Positions 17,201 to 26,937 of a DNA stretch of 64,000 nt are shown here, piece after piece. The DNA comes from Rhodocyclaceae bacterium. GTDB taxonomy: Bacteria; Pseudomonadota; Gammaproteobacteria; Burkholderiales; Rhodocyclaceae. A program made the position numbers and the translations under genes. Numbering within the stretch: position 1 is the stretch's first letter; every line of letters begins with the position of its first letter. The DNA lies in assembly GCA_030824115.1 (NCBI GenBank), contig JAVBYI010000020.1, forward strand, positions 1-64,000, read 5' to 3'. The notes under the pieces are model-generated. The model was not told the origin of the DNA, searched no databases, and was given only the letters and a program-made list of their open reading frames with translations.

Positions 17201-18037
17201 ATGAATCCGGTTATCGAGATATTCCATCTCCACAAGGCTTTTCCGTGCTGCAAGGCGCTGGACGATGTCTCGCTGTCGATTGGCGAGGGCGAGATGGTGG
17301 CCTTGATTGGCGCTTCCGGCTCGGGCAAGTCCACGCTGCTACGTCATCTCTCGGGATTTGTCGTGGCGGATCAGGGCGAGGTGAGGGTCAGCGGCAATAC
17401 GATTCAAAAAGACGGCCGTGTGGTGGCGAATATCCGCCGTCTGCGTGCCCAGATCGGGTTTGTTTTCCAACAGTTCAATCTGGTGGGGCGCCTGTCGGTC
17501 ATGACCAATGTCCTGACGGGACTGCTGTATCGCACCAGCCTGTTCCGCTCCTTGTTGATGCGCTTTTCAACGCCGGAGCGTCAGCAGGCGCTGGAAGCGC
17601 TGGCGGCGGTGGGCATCGAGCAGTTTGCCTGGCAGCGTGCCGCCACCCTGTCGGGCGGCCAGCAGCAGCGTGCGGCGCTGGCGCGTTGTCTGGTGCAAAA
17701 GGCGAAGATCGTGCTGGCCGACGAACCGATTGCTTCGCTCGATCCAGAATCGGCGCGCAATGTTATGGAACTCCTGGCGCAGATGAATCGCGAGCGGGGC
17801 GTCACCGTCGTGGTGTCGCTGCACCAAGTCGAGTTTGCCATCAAGTATTGCCCGCGCACTGTGGCCTTGCATCGCGGCAAGGTGGTTTATGACGGCCCAT
17901 CCTCCGCATTGACGCCGCAGTTGCTGGGCGAGCTGTATGGCGCCGATGTCGAGGAACTGTTCGACATGATGCTCGACAGCCCGAGCCTGAAGATGCACGC
18001 CGACAAGAACGCGAACGCCCTGCTGGCGGCTTGTTGA
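17201..18037 (+). CDS. phnC: Phosphonate ABC transporter ATPase
   Basis: A 278-residue ABC ATPase with Walker [11 protein letters not shown]-loop FVFQQFNLV, signature [15 protein letters not shown], Walker [14 protein letters not shown] and a switch His in SLHQVEFA. The family energises import by PhnE with PhnD. ATG 17201 gives a normal PhnC N-terminus. It heads phnC-D-E-A-dehydrogenase-phnW and is divergent from phnY across a 116-bp gap in which I see no Pho box, suggesting control other than PhoB, though no dedicated regulator gene is adjacent. Confidence 0.94.
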   Translation: MNPVIEIFHLHKAFPCCKALDDVSLSIGEGEMVALIGASGSGKSTLLRHLSGFVVADQGEVRVSGNTIQKDGRVVANIRRLRAQIGFVFQQFNLVGRLSVMTNVLTGLLYRTSLFRSLLMRFSTPERQQALEALAAVGIEQFAWQRAATLSGGQQQRAALARCLVQKAKIVLADEPIASLDPESARNVMELLAQMNRERGVTVVVSLHQVEFAIKYCPRTVALHRGKVVYDGPSSALTPQLLGELYGADVEELFDMMLDSPSLKMHADKNANALLAAC

Positions 18038-18081
18038 GATTCCCGATTGACCCCATCACTATTTACCCCAAAGGAGAACCC

Positions 18082-19050
18082 ATGTTTCGTTCGATGAAAG
18101 CTTTGCTGGCCGTTGCGGCCATTACCCTGGGCGGCATCGCCCATGCTCAAGAAGTAAAAGAGCTTAATTTCGGCATTATCGCCACCGAGAAGGCGGGTGC
18201 CCTCAAGCAGATGTGGGAGCCCTTCCTGGAGGATATGAGCAAGGCGACGGGCGTCAAAGTCAACGGGTTTTACGCGACAGACTACGCCGGCATCATCGAG
18301 GCGCAGCGCTTCAACAAGGTACAGATCGCCTGGTATGGCAACAAGTCGGCGATCGAGGCGGTTGACCGTGCGAGTAGCGAGGTGTTTGCCCAGATGATTG
18401 ATCTGGATGGCACGCCCGGCTACTACTCCTACCTCATCACCCACAAGGACAGCGGTATCACTTCGCTCGACCAGGTGCTGAAGAACGGCAAGGACATGAC
18501 ATTTGGCATTGGCGATCCTTCCTCCACTTCCGGTACGCTGGTGCCTTCCTACTACGTGTTCACGCTCAACAACCTCGATCCCAAAACGCATTTCAAGGTG
18601 ATGCGTTCGTCGAACCATGAAGGCAACTTCCTGGCCGTGCTGAACAAGCAGGTCGATGTGGCGACCAGCAACAGCGAGATGACGCAAAAGATGAAGGAGA
18701 AGGCGCCCGAGAAGCTTGAGCAGATCCGCATTCTCTGGACTTCACCGTTGATCCCGCGCGATCCATTCGTCTATCGCAAAGATTTGCCTGCCGATCTCAA
18801 GAAGAAGATTCAGGATTTCTTTGTCGCCTATGGCAAGGATGCGCGCGAGAAGGAAAACCTCAAGAACATGTATCGCCTGGCCGGCTTCAAGGCTTCGACC
18901 GATGCCCAACTGCTGCCGATTCGCCAACTCGAACTGTTTAAGGATCGCAAGAAGTATGAGATCGACGCCAACATGAGCGAAGCCGACAAGAAGGCCAAGC
19001 TGGCCGAGATCGATGCCAAGCTGGCCGATCTGGCCAAACAGATGAAGTAA
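18082..19050 (+). CDS. phnD: Phosphonate-binding periplasmic protein
   Basis: A 322-residue binding protein with signal peptide (MKALLAVAAITLGGIAHA), followed by ELNFGIIATEKAG, the ligand-contact stretches FYATDYAGIIEA and AWYGNKSAIEA, and the anion-binding GDPSSTSGTLVPSYY, all characteristic of PhnD. AAGGAG lies seven bases before ATG 18082. It likely captures 2-aminoethylphosphonate, given the catabolic genes around it. The Lys/Asp-rich C-terminus is helical. A terminator-like hairpin follows, which would make PhnD more abundant than PhnE. Confidence 0.93.
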   Translation: MFRSMKALLAVAAITLGGIAHAQEVKELNFGIIATEKAGALKQMWEPFLEDMSKATGVKVNGFYATDYAGIIEAQRFNKVQIAWYGNKSAIEAVDRASSEVFAQMIDLDGTPGYYSYLITHKDSGITSLDQVLKNGKDMTFGIGDPSSTSGTLVPSYYVFTLNNLDPKTHFKVMRSSNHEGNFLAVLNKQVDVATSNSEMTQKMKEKAPEKLEQIRILWTSPLIPRDPFVYRKDLPADLKKKIQDFFVAYGKDAREKENLKNMYRLAGFKASTDAQLLPIRQLELFKDRKKYEIDANMSEADKKAKLAEIDAKLADLAKQMK

Positions 19051-19067
19051 TCCTGTTGTTCCCCCTT

Positions 19068-19098
19068 GACGGGCGGCGGCTGCCGTCCGTCTTTTTTT
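19068..19098 (+). terminator. Intra-operon terminator between phnD and phnE
   Basis: Ten-base stem GACGGGCGGC and GCCGTCCGTC (one G-T pair) with a four-base loop, followed by seven T. It probably allows partial read-through, as is common after binding-protein genes. Confidence 0.8.
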
Positions 19099-19116
19099 GG
19101 TATTGGGTAATCCGCA

Positions 19117-19917
19117 ATGATGAAAACGGCGCCAACTGTTCGCGATGTGCCGCTGCGTCCCCCGTCCTCGAATCTGACGACGACGCTGGCATGGGGCTTT
19201 CTGTTCATTGCCCTGATCTGGTCGTGGGAGGGCGCGGACATGCGTCCGCTCGACCTGTGGAAAGACTCCGGCAACATGGGCACCTTCGCCCGCGAATTCT
19301 TTCCGCCGGACTTCCATGAATGGCGCATCTACCTGGAAGAGATGATCATCACGGTGCATATCGCGATCTGGGGCACCGTGCTGGCCATCATCTGCGCGAT
19401 CCCGTTTGGCTTGATGTCTGCCGAGAACCTTGTGCCCAGTTGGGTCTATCAGCCGGTGCGCCGCCTCATGGACGCCTGCCGGGCGATCAACGAGATGGTA
19501 TTTGCCATGCTGTTCATCGTTGCGGTCGGCCTCGGGCCATTTGCCGGCGTGCTCGCCCTCTGGGTGCATACCACCGGCGTGCTCGCCAAATTGTTTGCCG
19601 AAGCGGTCGAGGCGATTGATCCGCGTCCTGTTGAAGGCGTGCGTGCGACCGGCGCCAATCCGCTGGAGGAAATTCTTTACGGCGTGATTCCGCAGGTGTT
19701 GCCGCTATGGATTTCCTACTCCCTCTATCGCTTCGAGTCCAACGTGCGTTCCGCTTCGGTGCTCGGCATTGTCGGCGCCGGTGGCATTGGCGTCATCCTG
19801 CATGAGGCGATTCGCGGCTTTGAGTATGCGCAAACCGCCGCCGTGCTGATCATCATCATCGTTTCCGTCACCCTTCTTGACCTTGCCTCGGCGCGCATTC
19901 GCCAGTGGGCTATCTGA
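19117..19917 (+). CDS. phnE: Phosphonate ABC transporter permease
   Basis: A 266-residue inner-membrane permease. After a cytoplasmic start and a first membrane segment (about residues 25-40), it has the PhnE-type EAA loop [20 protein letters not shown] and several further membrane segments, including [16 protein letters not shown]. It pairs with PhnC and PhnD. ATG 19117 is followed by an in-frame ATG at 19120, so the start may be one codon later. The next gene, phnA, starts six bases after its stop. Confidence 0.93.
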   Translation: MMKTAPTVRDVPLRPPSSNLTTTLAWGFLFIALIWSWEGADMRPLDLWKDSGNMGTFAREFFPPDFHEWRIYLEEMIITVHIAIWGTVLAIICAIPFGLMSAENLVPSWVYQPVRRLMDACRAINEMVFAMLFIVAVGLGPFAGVLALWVHTTGVLAKLFAEAVEAIDPRPVEGVRATGANPLEEILYGVIPQVLPLWISYSLYRFESNVRSASVLGIVGAGGIGVILHEAIRGFEYAQTAAVLIIIIVSVTLLDLASARIRQWAI

Positions 19918-19923
19918 TCGACC

Positions 19924-21168
19924 ATGAAAACAATTCACCTGAATGGCATTACCTATCGCTGGCTGCGCCAGCCGGTCGTCGTCGTCTGCATCGATGGCGG
20001 CGATCCCGCGTATATCGAGCAAGGCATCAAGGACGGCATCATCCCCAACATTGCGCGCTTCATGCGCACGGGCTTTTCCGCCATTGCCGATGGCACGGTG
20101 CCGAGCTTCACCTGCCCTAACAACATGTCGCTGATTACCGGTTCGCCGCCGGCAGTGCATGGCATTTCCGGCAACTACTACCTGAACGATGCCGGCGAGG
20201 CCGTGGTGATGACCGGCCCCGAGCTGCTGCGCAGCCGCACCATCCTGGCCGAATTTGCCGATGCCGGGGCGAAGGTCGTGTCGATCACAGCCAAGGACAA
20301 GTTGAGAAAACAGTTGGGCAAGGATCTCGACCTGACGCACGGCAATATCAGCTTTTCGTCCGAGTTTGCGGATCGTTGCACGCTGGCCGAAAACGGCATC
20401 GAGAACGTGCTGGCACTGGTCGGCATGCCGCAGCCGGATATGTATTCGATGGACCTGTCGCTGTTCGTTCTTGAGGCCGGCATCAAGCTGCTCGAACGCG
20501 AACACCGCGATTTGATGTTCCTCTCGCTGACCGATTACATCCAGCACAAGCATGCGCCGGGCGATGCGGTGGCGAACGAGTTCTATCGGCGCATCGACGA
20601 TTGCTTCGGCCGTCTCGAAGCACTCGGTGCTGTCGTGGCGCTGACGGCCGACCATGGCATGAACGACAAGTCCACAGCCGAAGGGCAGCCCAAGGTGATC
20701 TTCCTGCAGGACATTCTCGACCGCGAGTTCGGTGCGGGCGATACCAAGGTGATCTGCCCGATTACCGATGCCTTCGTTAAACATCACGGGGCGCTGGGCG
20801 GTTTCGTGCGTGTCTGGTGCCGTGGCGGCAGGGCGACGCCTGCGGCCATCATTGCCTTGATCAAGGATCTGCCGGGTATCGCCATGGCGCTTACCAAGGA
20901 AGCCGTTTGCCGTCAGTTCCGCTTGCCGCCAGACCGCGAGGGCGATGTGGCGGTGATTGGCGATAGCGGTACCGTCATCGGCGCGGCGGCGGCCGAGCAT
21001 GACCTGTCGAACCTGGCGGATGCCCGGCTGCGCAGCCATGGCGCGGTGACCGAGGCGCGGGTGCCCTTCATCGTGAGCCGTCCTGTCAGCGCCGACTTTT
21101 CACAGCGTGCCGCCAAGGGACTCGATAGCTACCAGATCTTCGAGTACGCCATCAATGGCGCCATTTGA
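19924..21168 (+). CDS. phnA: Phosphonoacetate hydrolase
   Basis: Zinc-dependent C-P bond hydrolase of the alkaline phosphatase superfamily, splitting phosphonoacetate into acetate and phosphate. The 414-residue protein has the metal ligand Asp in CIDGGDPAYIEQG, the nucleophilic Thr loop FTCPNNMSLITG, DYIQHKHAPGD, ALTADHGMND and KHHGALGGFVRVW. It completes the three-step route with PhnW and PhnY. A dispersed repeat copy provides codons for SRPVSADFS near the C-terminus, at the place where relatives have a similar NRP-like strand. Confidence 0.92.
   Translation: MKTIHLNGITYRWLRQPVVVVCIDGGDPAYIEQGIKDGIIPNIARFMRTGFSAIADGTVPSFTCPNNMSLITGSPPAVHGISGNYYLNDAGEAVVMTGPELLRSRTILAEFADAGAKVVSITAKDKLRKQLGKDLDLTHGNISFSSEFADRCTLAENGIENVLALVGMPQPDMYSMDLSLFVLEAGIKLLEREHRDLMFLSLTDYIQHKHAPGDAVANEFYRRIDDCFGRLEALGAVVALTADHGMNDKSTAEGQPKVIFLQDILDREFGAGDTKVICPITDAFVKHHGALGGFVRVWCRGGRATPAAIIALIKDLPGIAMALTKEAVCRQFRLPPDREGDVAVIGDSGTVIGAAAAEHDLSNLADARLRSHGAVTEARVPFIVSRPVSADFSQRAAKGLDSYQIFEYAINGAI
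21077..21100 (+). repeat. Dispersed 24-bp repeat, copy 6 (inside phnA)
   Basis: Two mismatches (GCCGTCCTGTC at the left end). It lies 68 bases before the phnA stop and is read as RPVSADF, the same frame as the glycosyltransferase copy. Confidence 0.85.
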
Positions 21169-21169
21169 T

Positions 21170-22276
21170 ATGGGTGACATGCAGATTCCCCAAAGCGGCC
21201 GCTTGGCCATTTACGACGCGCCGAATGCGCCGTTTCGCCTGGAGTCTCACCCCATCAATGCGCCCGCAGCCGGCGAGGTGCTGGTGAAGATTCGCATGTC
21301 GACGATCTGTCGTTCCGACATCCATTCCTACCTGGGGCATCGCCCGAATCCCTGTCCCGGCGTACTGGGCCATGAAATCATCGGCGACATCGTGGCACTC
21401 GGTGCCGGGGTGACGCAGGACATGCGCGGCGATGCGCTGGCAGCGGGCGATCGCATCACCTGGAGCGAGTACTTCATTCCCGGCAGCAACTACTTCACCG
21501 AGGTGCTCGACCTGCCGCAGAAATCGCGCGGCGTGGATAAGTATGGTCACATGGCTGTCAGGACGGCGCCCCACCATCATGGCGGCTTCGGGGAATACTG
21601 CTACATCCTGCCGCATTCGTGGATTTTGCGCCTGCCGGATGAGCTGACCGACGAGGAGGGGACGCCGATCAACTGCGGCGTGGCGACCATGATTGCCGTA
21701 ACCGAGGCGGCCAGCATCCGCATCGGCCAGGCCGTGGTGATTCAGGGCCTCGGCCTGCTCGGCCTGTATGGGGCGGCAATTGCCAAGGCGCGTGGCGCGC
21801 GCATCGTCATCGGGCTGGATACCGTGGCCGAGCGCCGCGAGCGTGCCGGTCAGTTTGGTGTCGATCAGGTGTTCGATCCGGGCATGGAACGGGAAGTCCT
21901 GCTGCGCGAGATTCGCGCGCTGTGCCGGCCGGAAGGCCCCGATGTGGTCATCGAGGTATGCGGCGTGCCGGAGGTCATTCCGCTCGGTATCGACCTGCTG
22001 CGCATCGGCGGCACCTATGTGCTGGGAGGCGTCGTCAATCCCGATGCGCGGGTCACGCTCGACGCCAACCTGTTGCTGAAGAAGATGCTGACCCTGCGCG
22101 GCGTGCATAACTATCACCCGCGCAACCTGATTGAGGCGCTCGATTTTGTGGCGGCCAACCGCACGCGCTATCCCTTCCATCAACTGGTGGATGGCAAATA
22201 TCCGCTGGAACAGGTTAATGAGGCCATGGCCGATGCTGCGGCGCGGCGTGTCTTGCGTGCGGCTATCGTGCCCTGA
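21170..22276 (+). CDS. MDR-family dehydrogenase of the phosphonate cluster
   Basis: A 368-residue medium-chain dehydrogenase with catalytic-zinc ligands Cys ([13 protein letters not shown]) and GHE ([10 protein letters not shown]), and a Rossmann motif [18 protein letters not shown]. It resembles the putative phosphonate-catabolism-associated alcohol dehydrogenases. The lobe that normally holds four structural-zinc cysteines ([17 protein letters not shown] onward) has none, so that site appears lost. The start is ATG 21170, two bases after the phnA stop, or ATG 21179 nine bases later. The PhnW/PhnY/PhnA route does not need it; it might oxidise a hydroxylated phosphonate. Confidence 0.82.
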   Translation: MGDMQIPQSGRLAIYDAPNAPFRLESHPINAPAAGEVLVKIRMSTICRSDIHSYLGHRPNPCPGVLGHEIIGDIVALGAGVTQDMRGDALAAGDRITWSEYFIPGSNYFTEVLDLPQKSRGVDKYGHMAVRTAPHHHGGFGEYCYILPHSWILRLPDELTDEEGTPINCGVATMIAVTEAASIRIGQAVVIQGLGLLGLYGAAIAKARGARIVIGLDTVAERRERAGQFGVDQVFDPGMEREVLLREIRALCRPEGPDVVIEVCGVPEVIPLGIDLLRIGGTYVLGGVVNPDARVTLDANLLLKKMLTLRGVHNYHPRNLIEALDFVAANRTRYPFHQLVDGKYPLEQVNEAMADAAARRVLRAAIVP

Positions 22277-22292
22277 TCAAGGAGAATTTTGT

Positions 22293-23402
22293 ATGACCGA
22301 TCCGATCCTGCTCACCCCCGGCCCCCTGACGACAACGCGACGCACCAAGGAGGCGATGCTGCGTGACTGGGGTTCCTGGGATACCACCTTCAATGCCCTG
22401 ACCGCCTCGGTCTGCCAGGACCTCGTCAAGCTGGTACACGCAGAAGACACGCATGTCTGCATTCCCTTGCAGGGCAGCGGCACGTTCTCGGTAGAGGCGG
22501 CCTTGGGGACGCTGGTGCCGAAAAACGGCAAGGTGCTGGTGCCGAACAATGGCGCCTATTGCCAGCGTATTGTGCGCATCCTCGGCTATCTTGGCCGCGA
22601 GGTAGTCGTGCTGGACTTTGCCGAGGATGAGGCGGTCGATCCGGAGCGGATCCACAGTGCCTTGTTGGCCGACTCGGCGATCACCCATGTAGCTCAGGTG
22701 CATTGCGAAACCGGCACCGGCATTCTCAATCCGCTCTCGGAGATTGCTACGGTGGTCGAGGCACATGGCCGGCGCCTGATCATCGATGCTATGAGTTCCT
22801 TTGCCGCCCTGCCGATCGATTTGCGCACGATGCCGGTGGATGCCCTGATCGCCGCTTCGGGCAAGTGCCTCGAAGGAGTGCCCGGCATGGGCTTTGTGAT
22901 CGCGCGGCGCACGGCGCTGGAGGCGGTAGCCGGCAATTGTCATTCCCTGGCGATGGATTTGCACGATCAGTGGATCTACATGCAGAAGACCGGCCAGTGG
23001 CGCTTTACCCCGCCGACGCATGTGGTCGCAGCCCTGCGTTGTGCCCTCGATCAATACCTGGAAGAGGGGGGGCAACCCGCACGTCTGGCGCGCTATGCCG
23101 AGAACTGCGCCACGCTGGTCAGCGCCATGCGCCGCCTTGGATTCGCTACCTTCCTCGACGACACCGTGCAGGCGCCCATCATCATCACCTTCCATGCGCC
23201 TGCCGATCCGGCCTACGATTTTGCCGAGCTCTACCGTCGCGTGCGCGAGAAGGGCTTCATCCTCTATCCGGGCAAACTGACGACCGTGAATACCTTCCGG
23301 GTGGGCTGCATCGGTGCGATCGATGCCGATGCCATGCGGCGTGCGGTGGCCGCAATCGATGCCGCGCTGCGTGAAATGGGCGTAATGCGTTTTACCGCTT
23401 AG
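22293..23402 (+). CDS. phnW: 2-aminoethylphosphonate-pyruvate transaminase
   Basis: PLP-dependent class V aminotransferase of 369 residues, converting 2-aminoethylphosphonate and pyruvate to phosphonoacetaldehyde and alanine. It starts with [14 protein letters not shown] as PhnW does, and has [10 protein letters not shown], the PLP-lysine in [15 protein letters not shown] and [12 protein letters not shown]. The start is ATG 22293 behind AAGGAG. It is the last gene of the phnC-phnW run and supplies the first catabolic step. Confidence 0.95.
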   Translation: MTDPILLTPGPLTTTRRTKEAMLRDWGSWDTTFNALTASVCQDLVKLVHAEDTHVCIPLQGSGTFSVEAALGTLVPKNGKVLVPNNGAYCQRIVRILGYLGREVVVLDFAEDEAVDPERIHSALLADSAITHVAQVHCETGTGILNPLSEIATVVEAHGRRLIIDAMSSFAALPIDLRTMPVDALIAASGKCLEGVPGMGFVIARRTALEAVAGNCHSLAMDLHDQWIYMQKTGQWRFTPPTHVVAALRCALDQYLEEGGQPARLARYAENCATLVSAMRRLGFATFLDDTVQAPIIITFHAPADPAYDFAELYRRVREKGFILYPGKLTTVNTFRVGCIGAIDADAMRRAVAAIDAALREMGVMRFTA

Positions 23403-23472
23403 CGGGCAAGGGAGCAGATGCCGCCGCGAGTGCGATAGATGCCGTTTCACAAAAGTGATAAATTCCAGCTCC

Positions 23473-24099
23473 ATGAAAAAAATTCTGGTCGCGAATCCCA
23501 AGGGCGGGGTCGGAAAGTCGACGTTGTCTACCAACCTTGCTGGCTGGTTCGCCAAAAATGGCAAACGCGTGATGCTTGGCGATACCGATCGTCAGCAGTC
23601 CTCGCGCGCCTGGCTCAGTATCCGTTCGCCGGCGCTCCCGTATGTGGCTTCATGGGATATTCAGTCCGGTCTGCCGGCCCGTCCGCCAAAGGATACGACG
23701 CATGTCGTCCTCGATACGCCGGCGGGCTTGCATGGCAAGAAGCTGACCCAGTTGCTGAAGATGGTCGATAACGTCATCGTGCCGCTCCAGCCTTCACTGT
23801 TCGACATCTTTGCGACCAGCGTCTTTCTTGATGAACTGGTGGCAACCAAGCAGTACCGCAAGGAAGGGATTCGGATCGCGGTGGTTGGCATGCGGGTCGA
23901 TCAGCACACCCGTGCCTCAGGGGAACTGGAGCGCTTCCTGGAGAAAACCGGCTTGCCGGTAGTGGCGCATCTGCGCAATGCGCAGTCCTATGTTCAGGCC
24001 GCCGCGCATGGCATGACGATCTTCGATCTGCCGCCTTCGAAAGCAGAGCGCGACTGGGAACAGTGGGAACCTTTGCTGCGCTGGGTCGATCCGGTCTAG
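23473..24099 (+). CDS. Orphan ParA/MinD-type ATPase
   Basis: A 208-residue deviant Walker ATPase with ANPKGGVGKSTLSTNLAGWF, DTDRQQSS, and a second Asp strand VVLDTPAGLHG. Length and motifs match small ParA proteins that position cargo on the nucleoid or membrane. There is no ParB, parS or cognate cargo gene beside it. ATG 23473 is preferred to a GTG at 23455. It is convergent with the PAS-GGDEF-EAL gene and unlinked in function to phnW as far as can be seen. Confidence 0.85.
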   Translation: MKKILVANPKGGVGKSTLSTNLAGWFAKNGKRVMLGDTDRQQSSRAWLSIRSPALPYVASWDIQSGLPARPPKDTTHVVLDTPAGLHGKKLTQLLKMVDNVIVPLQPSLFDIFATSVFLDELVATKQYRKEGIRIAVVGMRVDQHTRASGELERFLEKTGLPVVAHLRNAQSYVQAAAHGMTIFDLPPSKAERDWEQWEPLLRWVDPV

Positions 24100-24112
24100 G
24101 CGCAGCGCTGCA

Positions 24113-25906
24113 TTAGTCCGGTATGGCTGGCCACAGTTCCGTGGTGCCCAGCCCCGGAATGGGCTGGTGGTTGCTGATAAAACTTTCCAGTTCGGCGAGG
24201 AACAGCGGTTTGCTGATCAGGTATCCCTGAATCGTCTCGCAGCCGATGGACAGCAGAAACTTGAGCTGATCAACGGTTTCCACGCCCTCGGCGACAACGT
24301 TCATCCCCAGCTTGTGGGCGAGCAGCACGGTGATGTCGCAAATGTTGGCGGCATCGGGATTGCGTTCGATGTCGAGCACGAAGGAACGGTCGATTTTCAG
24401 GGTGCGGATCGGGAAGGATTTCAGGTAAGCGAGCGAGGAATAGCCGGTGCCGAAATCGTCAATGGCCAGGCCGATGCCGCGTTTGCGAATCTCCTGCAGG
24501 ATGGCGATGACCTCGATGACGTCGCGCATCACCATGCTTTCGGTGATTTCCAGTTCCAGCAGATCGGCTGGCAGCCCACTGGCCGCCAGCACGCGGTCGA
24601 CCAGTTGTGGCACCCGGCCATACTGAAACTGGCGCGCCGAGAGGTTGACGGCGACGGAGATTTCCCGGCCGAGCCGCTGGTTGAGGGCATGGATGTCGCG
24701 GCAGGCGGTCTCAAGAATCCATTCGCCCAGCGGCAGAATCAGGGCGGTTTCTTCGGCAATCGGGATGAATTCGGCGGGCGAGGCCATGCGCCCGTCTTCG
24801 CGCCGCCAGCGCACCAGCGCTTCCACGCCGGAAATCTGGCCGGTGGCAAGATCGACCTTGGGCTGGTAGGCGAGCATGAACCCACCGTTGCTAAGTGCCT
24901 TGCGCATTTCGCTTTCCAGCAGGAAGCGATTGCTGCTCAACTGGTTCATCGTTTCCGAAAAGAAGCGGAAGGCGTTGCCGCCGGCCTCTCGGGCATCCTC
25001 AAGCGCTTTTTCGACGCAGTTCATCATGCCGTCGAGCGTTTTGGCGTTGTGCGGCCAGATGGCGATGCCAATCGAGGCGGAGAGAAACAGTTCCTGGCCG
25101 TCGATGAGATACGGCTCCTGGAAGGATTCGAGCAGGCGACGCGTGGCGACGGCGGCGTTTTCGGGCACGATCAGGTCGGCGAGGATGAAGGTGAACTGGT
25201 CGCCACCAAAACGTGAAATGGTATCGGCCGAGCGTTCTTCGCTTTCGCTGTCGCGGGCGATCAGGTCGGTTTTGCGGATGTTGTCGGCGAGCCGGACGGC
25301 GACCGCCTGCAACAGCCGGTCGCCGGCGAGATAGCCGAGGCTTTCATTGACTTTGCGGAACCGGTCAAGATTGAGCAGTACCAGGCCAACGCTGCGTTTG
25401 TGGCGTTCGGCGACGCTGAACTCGTGCTCCAGCCGGTTGTGGAACAGCACCTTGTTGGCCAGCCCGGTGAGCGAGTCGTAGTGCATGCGTCGTTCGAGTT
25501 CGCTTTCGAGCGCCTTTTGCTCGCTCAAATCCTCAAACATGGCGACGTAATTCACCACGCTGCCGGTTTCGTCGAGCAGGCGGCTGATGCTCAGGTATTT
25601 TGGGTAGGCCTCGCCATTGCGACGCCGATCCCAGATTTCGCCTTCCCAGTAGTTGTCGTGCGTCAGGCAGGCCCACATGCGTGCGTAGAAATCCGAGTCG
25701 TGGCGATCCGATTTGCCGATGCGTGGCGTGTTGCCGATGGCTTCCTCGCGCGCGAAACCGGTCATCGTCACATAGGCGTCGTTGACCTCGCGGATGATGT
25801 TGTCTGCATCGGTAATCACCACGGCCTGATTGCAGCGCGCCATGACTTGCCGCAAGATATTTAGCTCGGCGGCCGGGTCAGGTCGCGCGGAATTGTCGCT
25901 AGTCAT
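24113..25906 (-). CDS. PAS-GGDEF-EAL protein with altered GGDEF motif
   Basis: A 597-residue cytosolic protein: PAS (about residues 15-130, with AVVITDADNIIREVNDAYV), GGDEF domain and EAL domain. The cyclase motif reads GGDQF, losing a catalytic Glu, and an unusual charged insertion (RDSESEERSAD) precedes it. The EAL side is complete (GVEALVRWRRE, NLSARQFQ, ITESMVM, DDFGTGYSSL, KIDRSF). It is most likely a c-di-GMP phosphodiesterase, perhaps regulated by GTP binding to the inert GGDEF domain. It is convergent with the ParA gene. Confidence 0.9.
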   Translation of the reverse strand: MTSDNSARPDPAAELNILRQVMARCNQAVVITDADNIIREVNDAYVTMTGFAREEAIGNTPRIGKSDRHDSDFYARMWACLTHDNYWEGEIWDRRRNGEAYPKYLSISRLLDETGSVVNYVAMFEDLSEQKALESELERRMHYDSLTGLANKVLFHNRLEHEFSVAERHKRSVGLVLLNLDRFRKVNESLGYLAGDRLLQAVAVRLADNIRKTDLIARDSESEERSADTISRFGGDQFTFILADLIVPENAAVATRRLLESFQEPYLIDGQELFLSASIGIAIWPHNAKTLDGMMNCVEKALEDAREAGGNAFRFFSETMNQLSSNRFLLESEMRKALSNGGFMLAYQPKVDLATGQISGVEALVRWRREDGRMASPAEFIPIAEETALILPLGEWILETACRDIHALNQRLGREISVAVNLSARQFQYGRVPQLVDRVLAASGLPADLLELEITESMVMRDVIEVIAILQEIRKRGIGLAIDDFGTGYSSLAYLKSFPIRTLKIDRSFVLDIERNPDAANICDITVLLAHKLGMNVVAEGVETVDQLKFLLSIGCETIQGYLISKPLFLAELESFISNHQPIPGLGTTELWPAIPD

Positions 25907-25937
25907 ATCAAGAGAGGGCCAGAGGGTGAGGGGTGGT

Positions 25938-26879
25938 TTATGCTGCCAGTCCCAGCCCCTCGTCGACGCCGAGGTGCAGGTTCATGCTTTGTACCGCCGC
26001 GCCCGAGGCGCCTTTGCCAAGGTTGTCGAGTCGCGCGACTACCAGCATGCGTTCCTCGCTGCCGAAGACGAAGAGATCGACGCAGTTCGTATCGTTGCTG
26101 CCCTCGACATTGAAGAAGCCGCCGTCGGTATTGCCCTCGATACCGGCTGGTGCGACGCGGATGAAGCGTTCGCCGGCATAGTATTCCGCCAGCTGCTGCT
26201 GCAGGTCACCCGGCGTCACGCGTTGCGTGAATTGGGCCGGGTGCAGGAACACGGTCACGGCCAGGCCCTTGTAATAGGGGCCGACGATTGGCTGGAAGAT
26301 CGGTGTTTGCGTCAGACCGGTGTAGTAGCCCATCTCCGGCAGGTGCTTGTGGATCAGCGTCAGCGCATAGGGACGTGGCGCGTCGATGCGCTGCGGGCTC
26401 TGGTATTGCTCGATCATCTTCTTTCCGCCGCCGGAGTAGCCTGTGATTGAGTTGCTGGCCAGTTGCGTGTCGGCGGGTAGCAGGCCGGCGGCGACCAGCG
26501 GCTTGACCGCGAGGATGAAGGCGGTGGCGTGACAGCCAGGATTGGAGATGCGCTTGGCGGCGCGAATTTTGTCGCGCTGGCCCTTGGCGAGCTCGGGCAG
26601 GCCGAAGGCCCAGTTGGGGTTCACTCGGTGGGCGGTCGAGGCATCGATCAGACAGGTGTTCGGGTTATCCACCAGGGCTGCCGATTCCTTGGCCGCCTCG
26701 TCGGGCAGACACAGGAAGGTGATGTCGGAAGCGTTGATCAGGCGCTTGCGTTCGGCAAGGTCCTTGCGCTTGTCGGCATCAATCCTGATGAGTTCGACAT
26801 CGCTGCGCTGCGCCAGCAATTCATTGATCTGCAGACCGGTGGTGCCTTCCTGTCCATCGACGAAAACAGCGTAAGTCAT
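25938..26879 (-). CDS. argC: N-acetyl-gamma-glutamyl-phosphate reductase (type 2)
   Basis: NADPH-dependent arginine-biosynthesis enzyme reducing N-acetylglutamyl phosphate to the semialdehyde. At 313 residues it matches the shorter ArgC type. It has the start [30 protein letters not shown], the active-site Cys in [10 protein letters not shown] and [15 protein letters not shown] 26879 is preceded by AGGAACC; a longer in-frame start would run into the upstream scpB-like gene. No other arg gene is adjacent. It follows that gene by 58 bp on the same strand. Confidence 0.93.
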   Translation of the reverse strand: MTYAVFVDGQEGTTGLQINELLAQRSDVELIRIDADKRKDLAERKRLINASDITFLCLPDEAAKESAALVDNPNTCLIDASTAHRVNPNWAFGLPELAKGQRDKIRAAKRISNPGCHATAFILAVKPLVAAGLLPADTQLASNSITGYSGGGKKMIEQYQSPQRIDAPRPYALTLIHKHLPEMGYYTGLTQTPIFQPIVGPYYKGLAVTVFLHPAQFTQRVTPGDLQQQLAEYYAGERFIRVAPAGIEGNTDGGFFNVEGSNDTNCVDLFVFGSEERMLVVARLDNLGKGASGAAVQSMNLHLGVDEGLGLAA

Positions 26880-26937
26880 GATCGGTTCCTGATGTACAAA
26901 ATGCGGTAGGGGGATTTTCGCCGATTTATGTGGGAAT

